Source: Westiellopsis prolifica IICB1 (GTDB taxonomy: Bacteria > Cyanobacteriota > Cyanobacteriia > Cyanobacteriales > Nostocaceae). Taken from it: a stretch of DNA of 64,000 nucleotides. The stretch is taken from contig NZ_NAPS01000002.1 in NCBI RefSeq assembly GCF_004323185.1, positions 1,524,983 through 1,588,982 of the forward strand, written 5' to 3'. Below, in pieces: positions 36,977 through 44,513 of this stretch; within the stretch, counting starts at the first letter, position 1; every line of letters starts with the position of its first letter. The translations under genes were made by a program, and so were the position numbers. Below the pieces are notes generated by a model. That model was not told where the DNA came from, did no database searches, and saw only the letters and a list, made by a program, of their open reading frames with translations.

Positions 36977-39658
36977 ATGTTTACGGATATTCAGAAACAT
37001 TGGGCGCAGCAATCGATTCTGCAACTGCGATCGCGAAATTTAATTAACGGTTATCCAGATGGCACATTTCGACCGAATGCGTATGTGACTCGTGCAGAAT
37101 TTGCAGCAATTTTGACTAAGGCTTTTGCAAATATACGATCAATTCGCAGTGCGATCGCTTTCAAGGATGTTGCCAATAGTTTCTGGGCTGCTAGCGTCAT
37201 TCGTCAAGCTTACCAAACTGGATTTATGTCGGGTTATCCCGATGGAACTTTTCAGCCTAATTCGTTCATATCACGAGTACAAGTTTTGCTGGCGTTGGTA
37301 AGTGGTTTGAAATACACCCCCACTACGATATCGACAGCATTTTTAGCAAAATTTTATGATGATGTAGACCAAATTCCCAAGTATGCAGTTGCAGCAATGG
37401 TAGCAGCAACTGAAAAAAGTCTGGTTGTCAACTACCCAAATGTCAAACGTCTCAATCCCAACCAAACAATTACTAGGGGAGAAGTTGTAGCAATTATTTG
37501 TCAAGCACTAAAGATTCCCGGAGTTCTCCCACAGTATGTACCTAAATTATCTCCGCAGCTTGCGATCCAGTTACTATTTGATGATGCTGATTCTTTTTCT
37601 GGAGGCAGGGCAAGAGTAAAAATTGGCGATCAATGGGGCTATATAGATAATACAGGCAAGCAAGTAATTTCACCTCAATTTTACCATGCCAGTTCTTTTA
37701 GTAATACTCAAGAACCGCAACTAGCTTTAATCAAAAATCGACGCAATCAAGAATTACCTTTGATCAATTTACCAATTTCCGGAGCGATCGCCGAAACACG
37801 AGGAATTTGGATGACCACAACCGATAGCAAGGTACTTTCGTCGAGGGAAAACATCGCCACAGCAATGGAATTTCTCGCCCAAACAGGTTTTAATGTTGTT
37901 TTTCCCGTAGTTTGGAATAACGGTTACACCATGTATCCCAGCCAAATTATGCGCTCAAACTTTGGTGTAGAAATAAATCCGCTTTTTGTCGGTAGAGATC
38001 CGCTAGCAGAATTAATCACTGAAGCGAAACGGTTCTCCTTGGCGGTGATTCCTTGGTTTGAGTATGGTTTTGCTTGTTCCTATGCTCAAAAAGGTGGACA
38101 TATTATCAAGAAAAAACCCCAATGGGCAGCCTGTGATTTTAGCGGTAATCTAGTGAACAAGAATGGTTTTGAGTGGATGAATGCTCTAGATACCGAAGTA
38201 CAGAATTTCTTGCTGTCTCTGGTGTTGGAGGTAGTGAAAAAATATGATATTCAAGGTGTTCAGGGAGATGACCGAATGCCGGCGCTGCCATCGGAAGCAG
38301 GGTATGATAGCAAAACTGTGGAACGTTACACCAACCAGTTTAACCAAAATCCGCCACAGAATTCCAAAGATAAAGTATGGCTTGAGTGGCGTGCAGATAT
38401 TTTGACAAACTTCTTAAATCGCTTCTATCGAGAAATTGTCAACGCCAATCCGAATTTAATCATTTCTTCCTCGCCCAGTATTTTTCCTTGGGGGTTGGAA
38501 GAGTATCTTCAGGATTCCCAAACATGGACAGATTGGGGATTAATTGATTTAATTCATCCCCAGTTCTATCGTCGTAGTTTTGCAGATTATAAATATTTAA
38601 TTGAGCAACTTTTAAGCAAACTTACACCAGTTCAACAGCCTTTATTAGCACCAGGGATTTTGCTCAAAGCTGGTTCTTACCGAATTTCATCAGAATTATT
38701 ATTACAGAAAATACAATATCATCGCGATCGCGGTATCAAAGGAGAAGTATTATTTTTCTACGAAGGTCTGCGAGAAAATAATGATGAGTTAGCAAAAGCA
38801 TTGCGGTCTGGTGCTTATGCAAAACCAGTAACTTTTAATACTGCTGCTATCAAAGCACAGGGATTTACTCGCGATCGCCATAGCGTGAGTTACAGTTATA
38901 TCAATATTTCTGGGACAACAGCTAGCCAGCCCCAATACGATTGGGTTGATGAGTACAGCCAAGGGCTAGCGCGAGTGAGAATGGGCTTTAAGTGGGGCTA
39001 TATTGATGCATCAGGACAATTGGTTGGTAAATTGCGATTTGATGCCGCAGAGCCTTTTGTCAAAAGCAATCTCGACCCATCAGCGATAGCTTTAGCACTA
39101 GTAAAAATCGGTAATAAACATGAATATATTAATACATCAGGTATAACTATCATTCGCAGCGAATATGATGCTGTCACTTCTTTTCAAGAAGGATTGGCAG
39201 TAGTAAAAATACTTGATAAGTATGGATACATTAACACTAGTGGCAAAATTGTAATTCAGCCGCAGTTCGATGAGGCCAATCTTTTTTCGCAAGGACTAGC
39301 TGCGATTAAGTTAAATGGAGCATATGGTTATATTGACACCACAGGAAAAGTCATAATTCAACCGCAGTTTACACAAGTCAAATCATTTTCCCAAGGATTC
39401 GCCGCAGTAGCCAACAATGATAAATGGGGTTATGTAAATCTTAAAGGTGAAACAGCAATTCCTTTACAGTTTGCTATGGCAGAATCCTTTAGTCAAAATT
39501 TCGCCGCCGTAGAAATTGGTAATTTGTGGGGTTATATCGATTTAACGGGAAAAATCGCAATTCAACCCACCTTTGATGAGGCTAAATCGTTCCGGGAAGG
39601 ATTAGCTTTAATCAAGTTAGGTGCTAAATGGGGATACATTAAAAGTCCTTCTACTTAA
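36977..39658 (+). CDS. SLH-domain, family 10-like glycosidase and WG-repeat protein
   Basis: An 893-aa modular protein. Residues 1-185 are three S-layer homology domains (HWAQQSILQLRSRNLINGYP, then FWAASVIRQAYQTGFMSGYP). A single WG repeat follows (about 205-240). Residues about 270-600 are a GHL10/DUF187-type barrel (GIWMTTTDSK, VVWNNGYTMYPS, YDIQGVQGDDR, LIDLIHPQFYRR). From about 655 to the end are seven WG repeats (WGYIDASGQLV, YGYIDTTGKVIIQPQF). SLH domains normally tether proteins to cell-wall polymer, but the frame starts directly in SLH, with an in-frame stop (TAG) nine bases upstream and no signal peptide. Export is therefore uncertain. Confidence 0.85.
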   Translation: MFTDIQKHWAQQSILQLRSRNLINGYPDGTFRPNAYVTRAEFAAILTKAFANIRSIRSAIAFKDVANSFWAASVIRQAYQTGFMSGYPDGTFQPNSFISRVQVLLALVSGLKYTPTTISTAFLAKFYDDVDQIPKYAVAAMVAATEKSLVVNYPNVKRLNPNQTITRGEVVAIICQALKIPGVLPQYVPKLSPQLAIQLLFDDADSFSGGRARVKIGDQWGYIDNTGKQVISPQFYHASSFSNTQEPQLALIKNRRNQELPLINLPISGAIAETRGIWMTTTDSKVLSSRENIATAMEFLAQTGFNVVFPVVWNNGYTMYPSQIMRSNFGVEINPLFVGRDPLAELITEAKRFSLAVIPWFEYGFACSYAQKGGHIIKKKPQWAACDFSGNLVNKNGFEWMNALDTEVQNFLLSLVLEVVKKYDIQGVQGDDRMPALPSEAGYDSKTVERYTNQFNQNPPQNSKDKVWLEWRADILTNFLNRFYREIVNANPNLIISSSPSIFPWGLEEYLQDSQTWTDWGLIDLIHPQFYRRSFADYKYLIEQLLSKLTPVQQPLLAPGILLKAGSYRISSELLLQKIQYHRDRGIKGEVLFFYEGLRENNDELAKALRSGAYAKPVTFNTAAIKAQGFTRDRHSVSYSYINISGTTASQPQYDWVDEYSQGLARVRMGFKWGYIDASGQLVGKLRFDAAEPFVKSNLDPSAIALALVKIGNKHEYINTSGITIIRSEYDAVTSFQEGLAVVKILDKYGYINTSGKIVIQPQFDEANLFSQGLAAIKLNGAYGYIDTTGKVIIQPQFTQVKSFSQGFAAVANNDKWGYVNLKGETAIPLQFAMAESFSQNFAAVEIGNLWGYIDLTGKIAIQPTFDEAKSFREGLALIKLGAKWGYIKSPST

Positions 39659-39675
39659 AAATGGGTGTGGGGGTG

Positions 39676-39806
39676 TAATACCATTTCACGTTAATAGCGA
39701 TACATATGAATCTTGTAGAGACGCGTTCGCTTTTAGCGTTCCCGCAGGGTAATTTCGCGTCTCTACACACCTGTATTTGTATCAAGATTTTTGTGAAATG
39801 GTATAA
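39676..39806. repeat. MITE-like element, ATACCATTTCAC family, full copy
   Basis: 131 bp with terminal inverted repeats TAATACCATTTCAC and GTGAAATGGTATAA. Inside, a long hairpin GTAGAGACGCG...CGCGTCTCTAC encloses TTTTAGCGTTCCCGCAGGG. CACCTGTATTTGTATCAAG lies in the right arm. Same family as 10497-10605. Confidence 0.82.
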
Positions 39807-39872
39807 GGCTGTAGGGGTGTGGGAGGAGTTCTATTTTCATGTTTAGCGGTGAAACTTATTTCATTGGAACTC

Positions 39873-39976
39873 TAATACCATTTTACGTTAATCGCGATAC
39901 ACATAAATAATGTAGAGACGTGCCATGGCACGTCTCTACAAAAAAATATGTTTCACTTTTAAAGGAAATTGGTATA
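39873..39976. repeat. MITE-like element, ATACCATTTCAC family, second copy
   Basis: 104 bp with arms TAATACCATTTTACG and AAATTGGTATAA and the core hairpin GTAGAGACGTGCC / GGCACGTCTCTAC. The core differs from that of the neighbour copy, so the core seems exchangeable while the arms are kept. Confidence 0.78.
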
Positions 39977-40064
39977 AGGCTCTAGGCGATCGCTCTGTTA
40001 AAATTAGCTTTGATTACCCCTATGGGGAATAAAGTTTCCAAAAATGAGCTTGAATCTTTAAATA

Positions 40065-41177
40065 ATGCCTCGAAGTAAGCAAAGCAAAATTACTAACCAC
40101 GAATCTCACCTTCACTGGTCAGCGAACACTGAACTATTGGGATTAGTATTTGAATTAGTACCCAAGACAGATGTTTCGATCGACCCACAGTATACAACCG
40201 GATTACACGCTTGGTTTCTCAATCAAGTGCGTGCTGTCGAGCCAGAACTTTCTGCTTATCTCCATGATGGTGAGTCAGAAAAAGCTTTTACAATCTCTGC
40301 ATTAGATGGAGAATTAGTCAGCAGTGGTAATTTATTAAACATTTTTGCTAATCATACTTACCAGTGGTATGTAACAGCTTTGTCAAAGCGAGTAGTCACA
40401 TGGTTGGCACAATGGGTAAAAAATCTACCAACAGAAATTGATTTACGTAACGCATCTCTACGGATTCAAGCTTGTCAAATTGCTCACTCTCCTATAACTT
40501 ATGCTGACTTACTCAACTCTGAACACGAAGACACAATCGCCCTCAAATTCTTAAGTCCGACAAGTTTTCGTCGTAAAGGTCATCACCTACCCTTACCAAT
40601 GCCGACAAATGTCTTCCACAGTTATCTTCGCCGTTGGAATGACTTTTCTGGTATGCCCGTTGACCAAGAAACATTTTTAGCTTGGGTAGATGAGCATGTT
40701 TTGATTACCCGTCACCAACTTGCATCCGCAAAAGTACTAGCAGGAAAAAGAGGTGCTGTGACAGGTTTTACAGGTACAATAGAGTTTAGTTTAACTAAAG
40801 AAGCAGCCAAACAACCAGACTTTTATAAACTGTTTTATGCATTAGGGAAACTTGCGCCTTACTGTGGTACTGGTCACAAAACTACTTTTGGATTGGGTCA
40901 AACGCGCTTGGGTTGGTCATTACAAGCAACACCAGCAGTATCAAATGTCGAAAGTTTCTTAGCAAAAAGAATTGAAGATTTAACAGATATTTTTAAAGCA
41001 CAACGCAAGCGCACAGGGGGAGTACGGGCGGAGGAAATAGCGGTAAAATGGGCTACAATTTTGGCAAGGCGGGAAATGGGAGAATCGTTGCAAGTTATAG
41101 CCCAGGATATGGAAATGCCCTATGAAACTGTAAAGACTTACGTAAAATTAGCACGACGGGCTTTGTTAAAAGGCTAA
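40065..41177 (+). CDS. cas6: CRISPR pre-crRNA endoribonuclease Cas6 with C-terminal helix-turn-helix
   Basis: A 370-aa RAMP protein. Cas6 cuts CRISPR transcripts within each repeat to give crRNAs. The pattern LKFLSPTSFRRKGHHLPLPM, then FTGTIEFSL and the Gly-rich loop CGTGHKTTFGLGQTRLG near residue 275 are typical. The ATG at 40065 starts MPRSKQSKITNH. Beyond the usual end, residues 320-370 (RAEEIAVKWATILARREMGE, then QDMEMPYETVKTYVKLARRA) look like a sigma-70 region 4-type HTH, which I take to be a nucleic-acid-binding extension. It lies opposite to the effector operon and is the only cas processing gene here. Confidence 0.88.
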   Translation: MPRSKQSKITNHESHLHWSANTELLGLVFELVPKTDVSIDPQYTTGLHAWFLNQVRAVEPELSAYLHDGESEKAFTISALDGELVSSGNLLNIFANHTYQWYVTALSKRVVTWLAQWVKNLPTEIDLRNASLRIQACQIAHSPITYADLLNSEHEDTIALKFLSPTSFRRKGHHLPLPMPTNVFHSYLRRWNDFSGMPVDQETFLAWVDEHVLITRHQLASAKVLAGKRGAVTGFTGTIEFSLTKEAAKQPDFYKLFYALGKLAPYCGTGHKTTFGLGQTRLGWSLQATPAVSNVESFLAKRIEDLTDIFKAQRKRTGGVRAEEIAVKWATILARREMGESLQVIAQDMEMPYETVKTYVKLARRALLKG

Positions 41178-41518
41178 TAAGCCCAGAGTTTGTTTAGGAC
41201 TCAGAAATTTGGTTTATATCAGGTTCGGATAATTAGTTATACTTCCCACAGTCATTGTACCCCACCCCCAACCCCTCCCCGCGTGCGGGGAGGGGTGGCG
41301 AAGCCGGGGTGGGGTTCAAAGGTAATTATAAGTAATCAAGCGAACCTGATATTACAACTCAGAAATTAGATTTAGGACTCAGAAATTAGATTTAGGACTC
41401 AGAAATTAGATTTAGGACTCAGAAATTAGATTTAGGACTCAGAAATTAGATCTAGGACTCAGAAATTAGATTTAGGACTCAGAAATTAGATTTAGGACTC
41501 AGAAATTAGATTTAGGAC
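41178..41518. other. Intergenic region with C-rich palindrome and 20-bp repeat array
   Basis: The first part has the palindromic repeat CCCCTCCCCGCGTGCGGGGA within 41263-41317. The rest is the tandem array 41357-41546, which runs into the CARF gene. GTTTAGGACTCAGAAATTTGG at about 41190 is an isolated diverged unit of the same array. Confidence 0.65.
41263..41317. repeat. C-rich palindromic dispersed repeat
   Basis: CCCCACCCCCAACCCCTCCC...GGGGAGGGG and GGGGTGGGGTT form nested arms around GCGTGC. It is related to the palindrome inside the decarboxylase gene at 13366-13409. Confidence 0.7.
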
Positions 41519-41546
41519 TCAGAAATTAGATTTAGGACTCAGAAAT
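41357..41546. repeat. 20-bp tandem repeat, about 9.5 copies, at the end of the CARF fragment
   Basis: Units of AGGACTCAGAAATTAGATTT follow each other without spacers; one unit has GATCTAGG instead of GATTTAGG. The last units form the final codons and the stop of the minus-strand CARF gene (SPKSNF then TGA). Confidence 0.95.
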
Positions 41547-42076
41547 CTGTGGCGAAAACTTGTATCTACGAGTCGCGTTGCTTCTCCTCGTTCCACTTTC
41601 ACTAAATTTTCCCTGGAAGCAGCAATAGTTACATACAGGGAAATTCCGCTATCAACTGCTGCTAACACCATAGCAGCGGATAGGGTTTTTGTTCCACCAG
41701 TGTAATCAGCTAAAATTTTGTCATCGGGTGCTGTTTGTTGAAGTTGGGAAATGCACTGATGAATTTTGAGGTAACATTCTGATAAATCGTCGGGGTTTTG
41801 GATGAGAATGAGATCGCGATTTGGTTGAAAGCGATCGCGTAGCGTGCCGGATGGCATATCGCCCAATTCTACCTGTGTGGGAATATTAGGTAATCTTTCG
41901 ATGATTTCTGTACCGCGTCGCACTTCGCAAGGTGTCCCTTCACCAATAACTTGCGACTTGCTACCTTTGTCACCATCAGATGCAATGAAGATGACTCTCT
42001 CTGGTTGCAGGGTGCGAATTGAGGTGACAATCGGTTGGAAGGAACCGCCAACAGTGACGAGGAGAATTTTGGACAT
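41519..42076 (-). CDS. CARF-domain protein, truncated paralogue of the CARF-HEPN gene at 48524
   Basis: A 185-aa protein that matches the N-terminal 170 residues of the 438-aa CARF-HEPN protein nearby: KILLVTVGGS, VRRGTE, RLPNIPTQ, DLILIQ, DYTGGTK and VKVERGE. It keeps the CARF motif DYTGGTKTLSAAMVLAA that would bind cyclic oligoadenylate. It lacks the whole HEPN part and ends where the 20-bp repeat array begins; the last residues are repeat-encoded. It could be a degenerate copy, a cOA sponge, or a ring nuclease; none is shown. It has seven extra residues (MPSGTLR) compared with the long paralogue. Confidence 0.78.
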   Translation of the reverse strand: MSKILLVTVGGSFQPIVTSIRTLQPERVIFIASDGDKGSKSQVIGEGTPCEVRRGTEIIERLPNIPTQVELGDMPSGTLRDRFQPNRDLILIQNPDDLSECYLKIHQCISQLQQTAPDDKILADYTGGTKTLSAAMVLAAVDSGISLYVTIAASRENLVKVERGEATRLVDTSFRHRFLSPKSNF

Positions 42077-42114
42077 GGATAGTGCGTAGTATTTGAGTGC
42101 TAATAAGCACCATG

Positions 42115-42420
42115 CTACAGGAATATCGCATTAGATTCTTTGCGGATGACGGCTAATTTTTCCATAAAATCATCGAATGTTGGATCGTTGGCAAATATCC
42201 CCACATACCTCATCTGGGATATACTTTCCTTCGTCCAATCTTCTGGATTTACCTCAATGGTTACAAACTTACCTGTAGCTAATTGTGCCTCTAGAGCAGA
42301 TTTTATCTTGGAGATTGCTTCTTTCTCTGTCTTACCCTCAACAGTTAAATTTGGTATCCCAACGACCGAGGCGATAAATTTTTCATCGGATTGATTTTGG
42401 ACAAAAACTTGATACTGCAT
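42115..42420 (-). CDS. HicB-like/type II antitoxin-type small protein
   Basis: A 101-aa protein from ATG 42420 (AAGGA lies 11 bases upstream), MQYQVFVQNQSDEKFIASVV then GIPNLTVEGKTEKEAISKIK, a HicB-like alpha/beta N-terminus. The C-terminal part (VNPEDWTKESISQMRYVGIF) is not typical of HicB. No partner HicA is in the adjacent sequence. It may be an orphan antitoxin; the family is only partly recognised. Confidence 0.55.
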   Translation of the reverse strand: MQYQVFVQNQSDEKFIASVVGIPNLTVEGKTEKEAISKIKSALEAQLATGKFVTIEVNPEDWTKESISQMRYVGIFANDPTFDDFMEKLAVIRKESNAIFL

Positions 42421-42493
42421 GATAAATTTTCCTTCTTCTACACACAAATTTTATTAGTTTATTACCTTAAAAGTCCTTGGTGTGTAGTTTCCT

Positions 42494-42748
42494 TTACTCA
42501 TTCGCAGCACACCAAAGATCATATTTTTGCTGAAGGTTCAGCCAAAGCTCAGGAGTAGTCTGAAAAGCTGTAGCTAAACGAAGAGCCATATTTGGTGTAA
42601 TGCTTGCCTGCTCATTGACTATTTCGGATACCGTCTTGCGAGATACATTAAGAATTTCAGCAAGTTCAGTAATTGTCATATTCAGAGGCTCAATATACTG
42701 TCGCTTGATTAACCCTCCTGGATGTCTAGGTTTTCTTTTGGTAATCAT
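42494..42748 (-). CDS. higA: HigA-type antitoxin (XRE HTH, plasmid-addiction type)
   Basis: An 84-aa HTH protein with RKPRHPGGLIKRQYIEPLNM, the HTH TITELAEILNVSRKTVSEIV and the HigA end PNMALRLATAFQTTPELWLN. It normally neutralises a HigB RNase and represses the operon. The ATG at 42748 is preferred: the next in-frame ATG upstream (42766) overlaps the CRISPR-like repeat at 42765. No HigB gene precedes it, so it is an orphan in this locus. Confidence 0.75.
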   Translation of the reverse strand: MITKRKPRHPGGLIKRQYIEPLNMTITELAEILNVSRKTVSEIVNEQASITPNMALRLATAFQTTPELWLNLQQKYDLWCAANE

Positions 42749-42764
42749 AACTTTTAAATCTTGC

Positions 42765-42864
42765 ATTTCTTAGTCCCCTTGCGGGGAAGTGGTAAAGACA
42801 GACTCAACTGTTCAATCACCATACTAGAGGAGTGTTTCAATACCCTTGCGGGTAGGATTTAGAC
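42765..42864. CRISPR. Possible degenerate CRISPR remnant: two repeats, one spacer
   Basis: Two similar stems 67 bases apart: 42765-42799 (ATTTCTTAGTCCCCTTGCGG...AAAGAC) and 42834-42864 (GTTTCAATACCCTTGCGGGT...TTTAGAC). Each has a 5' TTTC, a CCC TTGC GGG hairpin and a 3' AGAC end. Between them is 34 bases of non-repetitive sequence, the size of a spacer. They differ at several positions, so this would be a decayed array; with only two copies, chance cannot be excluded. Its location between cas6 and the effector operon supports it. Confidence 0.4.
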
Positions 42865-42974
42865 AACTTAGTTACTATTTATTGCAACACTTAAACTATT
42901 CTCTAGCATAATAAAAAGATTAGCTTGACTTTTTGAGAAAGTCAAGCTAATGTCGAGCCGTCTTAAATTAATCC

Positions 42975-43280
42975 TCACTCAAATTGAGCAAGAACAATTT
43001 CCTCATCAGGGAAATTAGCAACTAGTTTTAGATTCCCACCAAGAGCCTTGATGTAGCGGGAGAGGCTAGAAACTTGAATATCTTCTTGGTTTTCCAACTC
43101 ACACAGAGTAGACTCAACAGCGCTGAGGTCTGTTTTCAAATCATCATTTGTCAGCCCCAATGACTCTTGCAGTTCAAGGAGGGTAAGATGAAGTAGCATT
43201 ATTTGAGCGCGAGTTTTGTTTTTTGCCCTTCTTTCAGGTGTCATTTGCTTTCGCAATTCGCTAAAAGGCTTTGTTTTCAT
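42975..43280 (-). CDS. XRE-family antitoxin
   Basis: A 101-aa protein with a helix-turn-helix from about residue 28 to 80 (LELQESLGLTNDDLKTDLSA, then DIQVSSLSRYIKALGGNLKL). This C-terminal signature SSLSRYIKALGGxLxLxA is typical of antitoxins paired with Gp49/HigB-like toxins. It follows the toxin gene with a four-base overlap (ATGA). It should bind the toxin and repress the pair's promoter. Confidence 0.85.
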   Translation of the reverse strand: MKTKPFSELRKQMTPERRAKNKTRAQIMLLHLTLLELQESLGLTNDDLKTDLSAVESTLCELENQEDIQVSSLSRYIKALGGNLKLVANFPDEEIVLAQFE

Positions 43281-43636
43281 ATCAATCCTTCATCTTGAAG
43301 CTCTCTTATTAGTTCGTCGTAGAGCTGATCAGCTTTTGGTACATTTTCCTCATACCAGCGATCATTACCTTTTTTATTGCCTCCTAAAAGGAGTACTGCA
43401 ACTCTACGGGGATCGAAAGCATACAAGATTCGATAAGGTTGTCCTTTGTGTTGAACCTGCAGTTCGCGCATACGTGGATGACGAGAGCTTTCGATACCAG
43501 AACTGTAAGGAGAGCGAAGATTAAGTCCCTTTTCTTCAAGCAACTCTACTACAGTATCAATAGAATCTTGAGTTGCTTCATCAAGTATTAAGTACCACTG
43601 CTCGAACTCGTCTGTATACTCGACTTCGTATGTCAT
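43277..43636 (-). CDS. RelE/HigB-like toxin (phage Gp49-like)
   Basis: A 119-aa RelE-fold protein: YEVEYTDEFEQWYLILDEAT, LRSPYSSGIESSRHPRMREL, PYRILYAFDPRRVAVLLLGG and ending NVPKADQLYDELIREL. The class cuts mRNA on the ribosome or free. The ATG at 43636 has AAGGA 13 bases upstream and starts the conserved domain; a start at 43792 would add 52 residues of duplicated low-complexity sequence. It leads the pair with the XRE antitoxin. Confidence 0.83.
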   Translation of the reverse strand: MTYEVEYTDEFEQWYLILDEATQDSIDTVVELLEEKGLNLRSPYSSGIESSRHPRMRELQVQHKGQPYRILYAFDPRRVAVLLLGGNKKGNDRWYEENVPKADQLYDELIRELQDEGLI

Positions 43637-43672
43637 ATCGTCCCAGTTCCTTTCTACGAAAACTATCCTGCC

Positions 43673-43732
43673 GTTTGCTGTTTGAAGAGTTGAGTCGGTC
43701 CAGCTGTTTGCTGTTTGAAAAGTTGAGTCAGT
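43673..43732. repeat. Direct repeat upstream of the toxin-antitoxin pair
   Basis: Two 28-bp copies of GTTTGCTGTTTGAARAGTTG... (43673-43700 and 43705-43732), two mismatches, start-to-start 32 bases. They lie 37-96 bases upstream of the toxin start, where an antitoxin operator is expected; they may instead be a plain duplication. Confidence 0.55.
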
Positions 43733-43866
43733 CGAGTTAATTCCCAGAAAAGGAGGTGGTTCACTCATATATGAGCTTATTTGCTGATTCATTTTTCTTT
43801 TTTTAGAGATGGTCTTACCTTATATGGTATTAGACTTAAGACATAGTCAGTAGTAAAAACTATTTA

Positions 43867-44511
43867 TTAATCAACACACTTCACACTTTTAATACTCCCA
43901 TCTTCCTTGAGAGACACAATCTTCACCTTCACTGTCTGTCCTTCCTGGAGAACACTAGCTTTCTTCGGTTCTTTCTCAGTTAACTTAATTGTTCCCAGTA
44001 TTTCGTAAGTCACCTTATTACTATTGATTTTGGTGACTTGTGCCTCCAATATTTGCCCAACTTGGAATTCTTGCGACTTCACAACTTTCGCAATTTCTAA
44101 TTGACGCGCTGATTCTACAGCTGATGGAGTAGAAATGGTAATTTCTCCTATTGGTACACCCGCATTTTTGTAATAACGCATCAGGCGAGATACCCAACCT
44201 AAAATTTGCAGTATGGTCTGAGCATCGGTGATGGTTTTAAGATAATCACTACAAGCTTTTTCGATACTGCGATAATAATCTATTGTTCTGTTGCTGTGAC
44301 TAATTTGTCTACCGTTATTTACCAAGGTTTTGAGATATTTGAAAAACCTGGAAGTTGCATCTGGTTGATTCGCAACAGTACGCAGATAAGCGATCGCTTT
44401 CCCTAATTCGTTGACATCTGCATCTGCTTTGACTAAAGTTTGAGCGATCGCATGAGCAATATCCCATTCTTGCTCTGTCAAGGATTCGGAATCAAATTCA
44501 ACTAAAGTCAT
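43867..44511 (-). CDS. CRISPR-operon protein of unknown function, helical N-terminus plus OB-fold-like C-terminus
   Basis: A 214-aa protein, last gene of the effector operon, two bases after the RAMP gene upstream. Residues 1-125 are predicted helical (SLTEQEWDIAHAIAQTLVKA, SRFFKYLKTLVNNGR, ILQILGWVSRLMRYY). Residues 148-214 (FQVGQILEAQVTKINSNKVT, LQEGQTVKVKIVSLKEDGSI) have the strand pattern of an S1-type OB fold, which usually binds RNA. I do not recognise a named Cas family. Position suggests an accessory or small-subunit-like role; that is inference. Confidence 0.65.
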   Translation of the reverse strand: MTLVEFDSESLTEQEWDIAHAIAQTLVKADADVNELGKAIAYLRTVANQPDATSRFFKYLKTLVNNGRQISHSNRTIDYYRSIEKACSDYLKTITDAQTILQILGWVSRLMRYYKNAGVPIGEITISTPSAVESARQLEIAKVVKSQEFQVGQILEAQVTKINSNKVTYEILGTIKLTEKEPKKASVLQEGQTVKVKIVSLKEDGSIKSVKCVD

Positions 44512-44513
44512 AA

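Larger units (their letters stand above)
39659..40064. other. Intergenic region with two MITE-like copies upstream of cas6
   Basis: The 406-base gap before cas6 holds two elements of one family in the same orientation (39676-39806 and 39873-39976), separated by 66 bases. The 88 bases next to cas6 are unique and contain a HIP1 octamer and the likely promoter. Confidence 0.65.

Noticed and set aside
41357..41546. 20-bp array next to CRISPR genes as a CRISPR array
   Set aside because: Units are directly contiguous with no spacers, and 20 bases is short for a CRISPR repeat without hairpin. It is a plain tandem repeat.
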